In this document: positions 61,005 through 64,000 of the stretch, one piece after another
How the letters are laid out: the number at the start of each line of letters is the position of its first letter
How positions within the stretch are numbered: the first letter of the stretch is position 1
Assembly (NCBI GenBank): GCA_028023455.1
Contig: JAQFVV010006305.1
Location: 487,001 to 551,000, forward strand
Reading direction: 5' to 3'
DNA length: 64,000 nucleotides
DNA from: Epiperipatus broadwayi
Taxonomy: Eukaryota; Onychophora; Udeonychophora; Euonychophora; Peripatidae
The notes under the pieces: model-generated
What the model saw: only the letters and a program-made list of their open reading frames with translations
Databases searched by the model: none
Told to the model about the DNA's origin: nothing
Program-made: the position numbers and the translations under genes

Positions 61005-62515
61005 AACTTTTATTTTTGTCTATGTTAGTTTTTAAAGAAATCAGCAAATAAAAATAAAAAGTCTTCTAAGTTTTAACTTCGTTGTTTTTTTTAATACCAA
61101 AAAAAATGGTATTAAACTTAGTCAATGTTATTTTTAATCCTTTATAAATTTGTTTATTTTACTTTAAACAAATTTTTATTAGGCTAAACAAAGGTTACAT
61201 TTTGTAAAAGGACAATATTAAAGGGAAAAAAAGATTATACAATTGGTTGTTAAAAGAGACTGGTAGTAGTCCATACTGTTCAATAGAGATGATTTTGTGA
61301 TAGTTTTTGTTATGTTAAGTTTTTAGGAAACTGGAATAACTTCCAAGTCTCCTCAATAATGAATTTTGAAGATAGTAATTGATCTCTTGATTTTATCTTT
61401 TGCATTGATTGCAAGAAGCATCAGTTTTGATCTGGTTGAAGCTGGATATATATTAACTAACAACTCACGTACCAGATTGAATAAATGATAAAAATTGAGT
61501 CTTATTATAGAAAATTGTTTTGTTTTAATACATTCCATTAGAGAATAGGAGGGGGGGGGCGTAATAAGTTTTATTTTTGTTAATGTTAGTTTATAAAAAA
61601 ACCGGTAATCCCCAAAAAAAGCCCACTAAGTTCAAAGTTTGTTTGTGTTAATTATTTGGGTAACCAAAAAAAAAGCCTAATAACTTTGAACTTGTTAATA
61701 ACTGTTTTTAAAAAAAGCAGTAATCCAAAAAAAGTTTGTTTGTGTTATTTATTGATGTAACCAAAAAAAAGCTTAATAACTTTGAACTTATTGATAATTG
61801 TTTTTAAAAAAAGTGGCAATCCAATGAAACTTTGTTTGTATTATTTATTTGTGTATCCAAAAAAAAGTGTACTAAGTTTAAAGTTTGTTTGTGTGATTTA
61901 TTTGTTCCATTTTTATTTACCATTGTCAAAGTCCCTCCACTCCCAACCTCAATGCCATCCATTTCTGCTAAATACACTAATGATTATTCCTAAACATTTT
62001 CGAAACTAGAGATTAGCTTTAGCACAGATATACACTTTAAACCTCAATTAAAGATTAATATATCTGATTTTTTAAATTTACCACACACGGAATTATTCAC
62101 CTTTCTCTATCCCGTATATAATATCTTTATAGATATAATAAACATCTCCATACTTTTTGATTTATTTGTGTAATCAAATAAAAAAAGCTTAATAACTTTG
62201 AAGTTTGTTTTTAAATGGTAAAATAAAATGTTATTTTTACAAATAAAAAAGTGTCATAACTTTTTTAAAAATGCCCACTAAGTTTAACCTTTTTTAAAAA
62301 AAAAAGCCTACGAAGTTTCAAGTTTGTTTGTGTGATTTATTTGTTTTTAAAACAATGTTACTTCATAATTTTATTGATGTTATTTTTTTTTAAAAAAGCG
62401 GCAATACAAAAAAATGCCTACTAACTTTTGAGTTTATTTATGTTTTTTAATTCTGTATAAAACACTGTAACTTCATCATTTTGCTGAAGTTAGTTTTTTA
62501 AAAAAGCCGCAAGCC
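61005..62515 (+). repeat. Irregular internal repeat array of the Merlin element
   Basis: Diverged units recur with the order GTTTGTTTGTGT(T/G)ATTTATT, an A-run with AAGC(C/T)(T/A)A(A/C)TAA, CTTTGAA, and TTTTTAAAAAAAG(C/T)(G/A)G(C/T)AATCC. Spacing varies from roughly 70 to 110 bp; clear units lie at 61575-61900 and 62165-62515. Between them (about 61920-62150) sits an insertion of dispersed family R1. The array is non-coding and lies between the transposase and the right TIR. Confidence 0.7.
61965..62120 (+). repeat. Dispersed repeat family R1, copy 3 (nested in the Merlin element)
   Basis: TAAATACACTAATGATTATT, CACAGATATACACTTTAAAC and TTAAAGATTAATATATCTG match the R1 copies at 24700 and 27095. 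It interrupts the internal repeat array, so this copy is younger than the Merlin insertion. Confidence 0.55.
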
Positions 62516-62809
62516 AAAGCACAAATTTAACAATATACCATAAAAATTTTATAATATGTTGATTTTATTTTATATTTATTTATTATTTGTTGATGTTAAT
62601 AAAAATAAATGTTTACAAAAAATGAAATAAAATTTGTGTTTAATTTATTTTTAAATAATAAAAAAATAAGTCAAAAACAAGCAATTCAAAAGTCAAAAAC
62701 CAGTAATTCAAATTGAAAAAAAAAAAAAGCTTGGGAATGTTCATAATCTATATTTTTTCAGAAAAAAATGACGACATCCCACGGCGTAGATGTCAATTAA
62801 ACAACTACC

Positions 62810-64000
62810 CAAGTCTTATAATAGAAGTCTTACAAAACAATAATAGTGATTTGCTACTACAGGTGATGGTTGACTTTCATACATTTTACTTTCGTACAAT
62901 TCACTACTTTGTATGAAGGGCAGTAGAAAAAGACACAGCATGTTATAGAACTATTTATCAAAAAAGGGGTAACAAGAATACAATTTGACTATCTCTTGAT
63001 AAATGTCTAAAGAAAATATCAGTTACTAATCAATAAAGTGTTATTTGTGTATATTCTAATCCACCTCATTAAAAAATAAATACTTTAAAAACACTTTTTG
63101 GTGGGTTTTTTGTATATTGCTCTACTTTCATACACATTTAAGAAAACAATTAAGTATGAAAGTCGAGAATTTCTTGTACTTATTTTTTATACATTGTTGT
63201 TATATTCACTGTGATTGTAATTTTATTTGTATAATAAATTTGTATATTTAAATTAAAACTTCTTAAATAAGAGATTAGCACTAAATTTTTTTATGATCAT
63301 TTATTGAAGATTTATATGTTATAATATGTGTGATTAAGGTATATTAATGATTATGCTTAACACTTTTTTGACTTGTACTCTAACTTAATGCTCATTTAAT
63401 TGGATAACTATTATTGGTTATTATAATTAAAGAATTTATACTTTTTTTTCTAGTATCATTGCAAGTTCCATATCTAGTGATTCAAATTACCTAATAGAAA
63501 CTTTATCAAATATCCCTTTGGTGGTAGATAGTTCATATATTCTTGTTGTCATAAAATATTAATATTGAAAAATGTAAAATGCTCTACTGCTTTGTAAATA
63601 TTTCATATAGTTCACAATTGAATTAAAAGTTTTAAATTAATCAATTAATATTGATATAATTTTATCCTTAAAACATACAATCACAATTTTTAATTAATAA
63701 TATCTTTTTTCAAAACATTTTATCATTCGAATATTATTTAATGTTCTTACATTAATTATTTGAAGTTCTTTCTGAACAAATAGTTAAAAATTTTGATGTA
63801 TATAGTGTCGTCAGTTTTAATTTCTATATTGAAGACTACATGAACTATTATGTTAACCTTTTCACTTTCAAGCAGCCATATTGAATATTTAAAAAAATTA
63901 TGCTAAGCCACAAATTTTATCAATAAAAAATGACATAATATTGTTTAAAGATTAAACACCAAAGAATGTAATTAAACTGGAAAAAATATAATCATTGATA
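62810..64000. other. A+T-rich sequence to the window end, no gene seen
   Basis: TTTCATAC(A)TTTACTTTCGTAC at about 62876 and TACTTTCATACACATTTAAG at 63123, with the complement of the latter start at 63153 (AGTATGAAAGT), hint at a small inverted repeat. No coding or further exon signal. Confidence 0.5.

Larger units (their letters stand above)
59400..62809 (+). mobile_element. Merlin/ISXO2-type DNA transposon with long TIRs
   Basis: The left end GGTAGTTGTTTTATTGGCAT and the complement of the right end GGTAGTTGTTTAATTGACAT start a 43-bp terminal inverted repeat with about 33 matching positions. It encloses one transposase frame (59842-60753) and a repeat-rich 3' part (60930-62520). The expected 8-9-bp target duplication is not evident. 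Known: Merlin elements are the eukaryotic relatives of IS1016/IS1595 with an ISXO2-type DDE transposase. The pairing of long TIRs and matching transposase makes the assignment strong despite the missing duplication. Confidence 0.8.

Noticed and set aside
62762-62862. Exon-like open segment with AG/GT borders (33 codons)
   Set aside because: Its complement is the right terminal inverted repeat of the Merlin element (pairs with 59400-59442), and its phase does not fit the golgin exons.

Overview
This is a strongly A+T-rich stretch of nuclear DNA from an animal. It has spliced coding exons with GT/AG borders, very long introns, and a dense mix of animal-type transposons: RTE-type non-LTR, Ty3/gypsy-like LTR, Penelope-like, mariner, Merlin/ISXO2, piggyBac-type MITEs and palindromic MITEs. 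The sequence alone does not fix the species. An invertebrate (arthropod such as a chelicerate or hemipteran, mollusc, or cnidarian) fits best.

The only host gene I can support runs on the + strand across almost the whole window. Three phase-compatible exons (2233-2344, 49501-49629, 54444-54539) join into a charged coiled coil that resembles the central rod of golgin-97 (GOLGA1), a trans-Golgi tethering protein. A fourth exon-like segment (16546-16641) lies inside the first 47-kb intron, in the same phase. The gene's start and its C-terminal GRIP domain are not recognisable here, so the window is an internal slice of a very large gene. Everything else appears to be intronic.

Layout: 0-8 kb holds a fold-back element, two Tc1-type MITEs in opposite orientation and a 270-bp hairpin. 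8-12.7 kb is gene-free and extremely A+T-rich. 13-27 kb is a graveyard: Penelope-like fragment, reverse-transcriptase remnants on both strands, a mariner, a decayed LTR retrotransposon with both LTRs and a polypurine tract, and fold-back and tandem repeats. 27.7-34.2 kb and 40.4-42.8 kb are two diverged copies of one roughly 2.4-kb non-coding repeat. The first copy was later hit by a TTAA-flanked piggyBac-type MITE and by a nearly full-length RTE retrotransposon (29596-32889) with an 11-bp target-site duplication. 37.7-40 kb is a less A+T-rich island that may be a solo LTR. 46-49.3 kb has a pyrimidine-rich tract, a hairpin and a composite repeat. After the last exon come a second TTAA element, a second mariner relic and a 3.4-kb Merlin-type transposon whose 304-codon transposase frame is broken only by two in-frame TAG codons.

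The elements do not act together as a pathway. The interest lies in their nesting, in the hairpin-forming elements that would be transcribed within the golgin pre-mRNA, and in the unusual exon.
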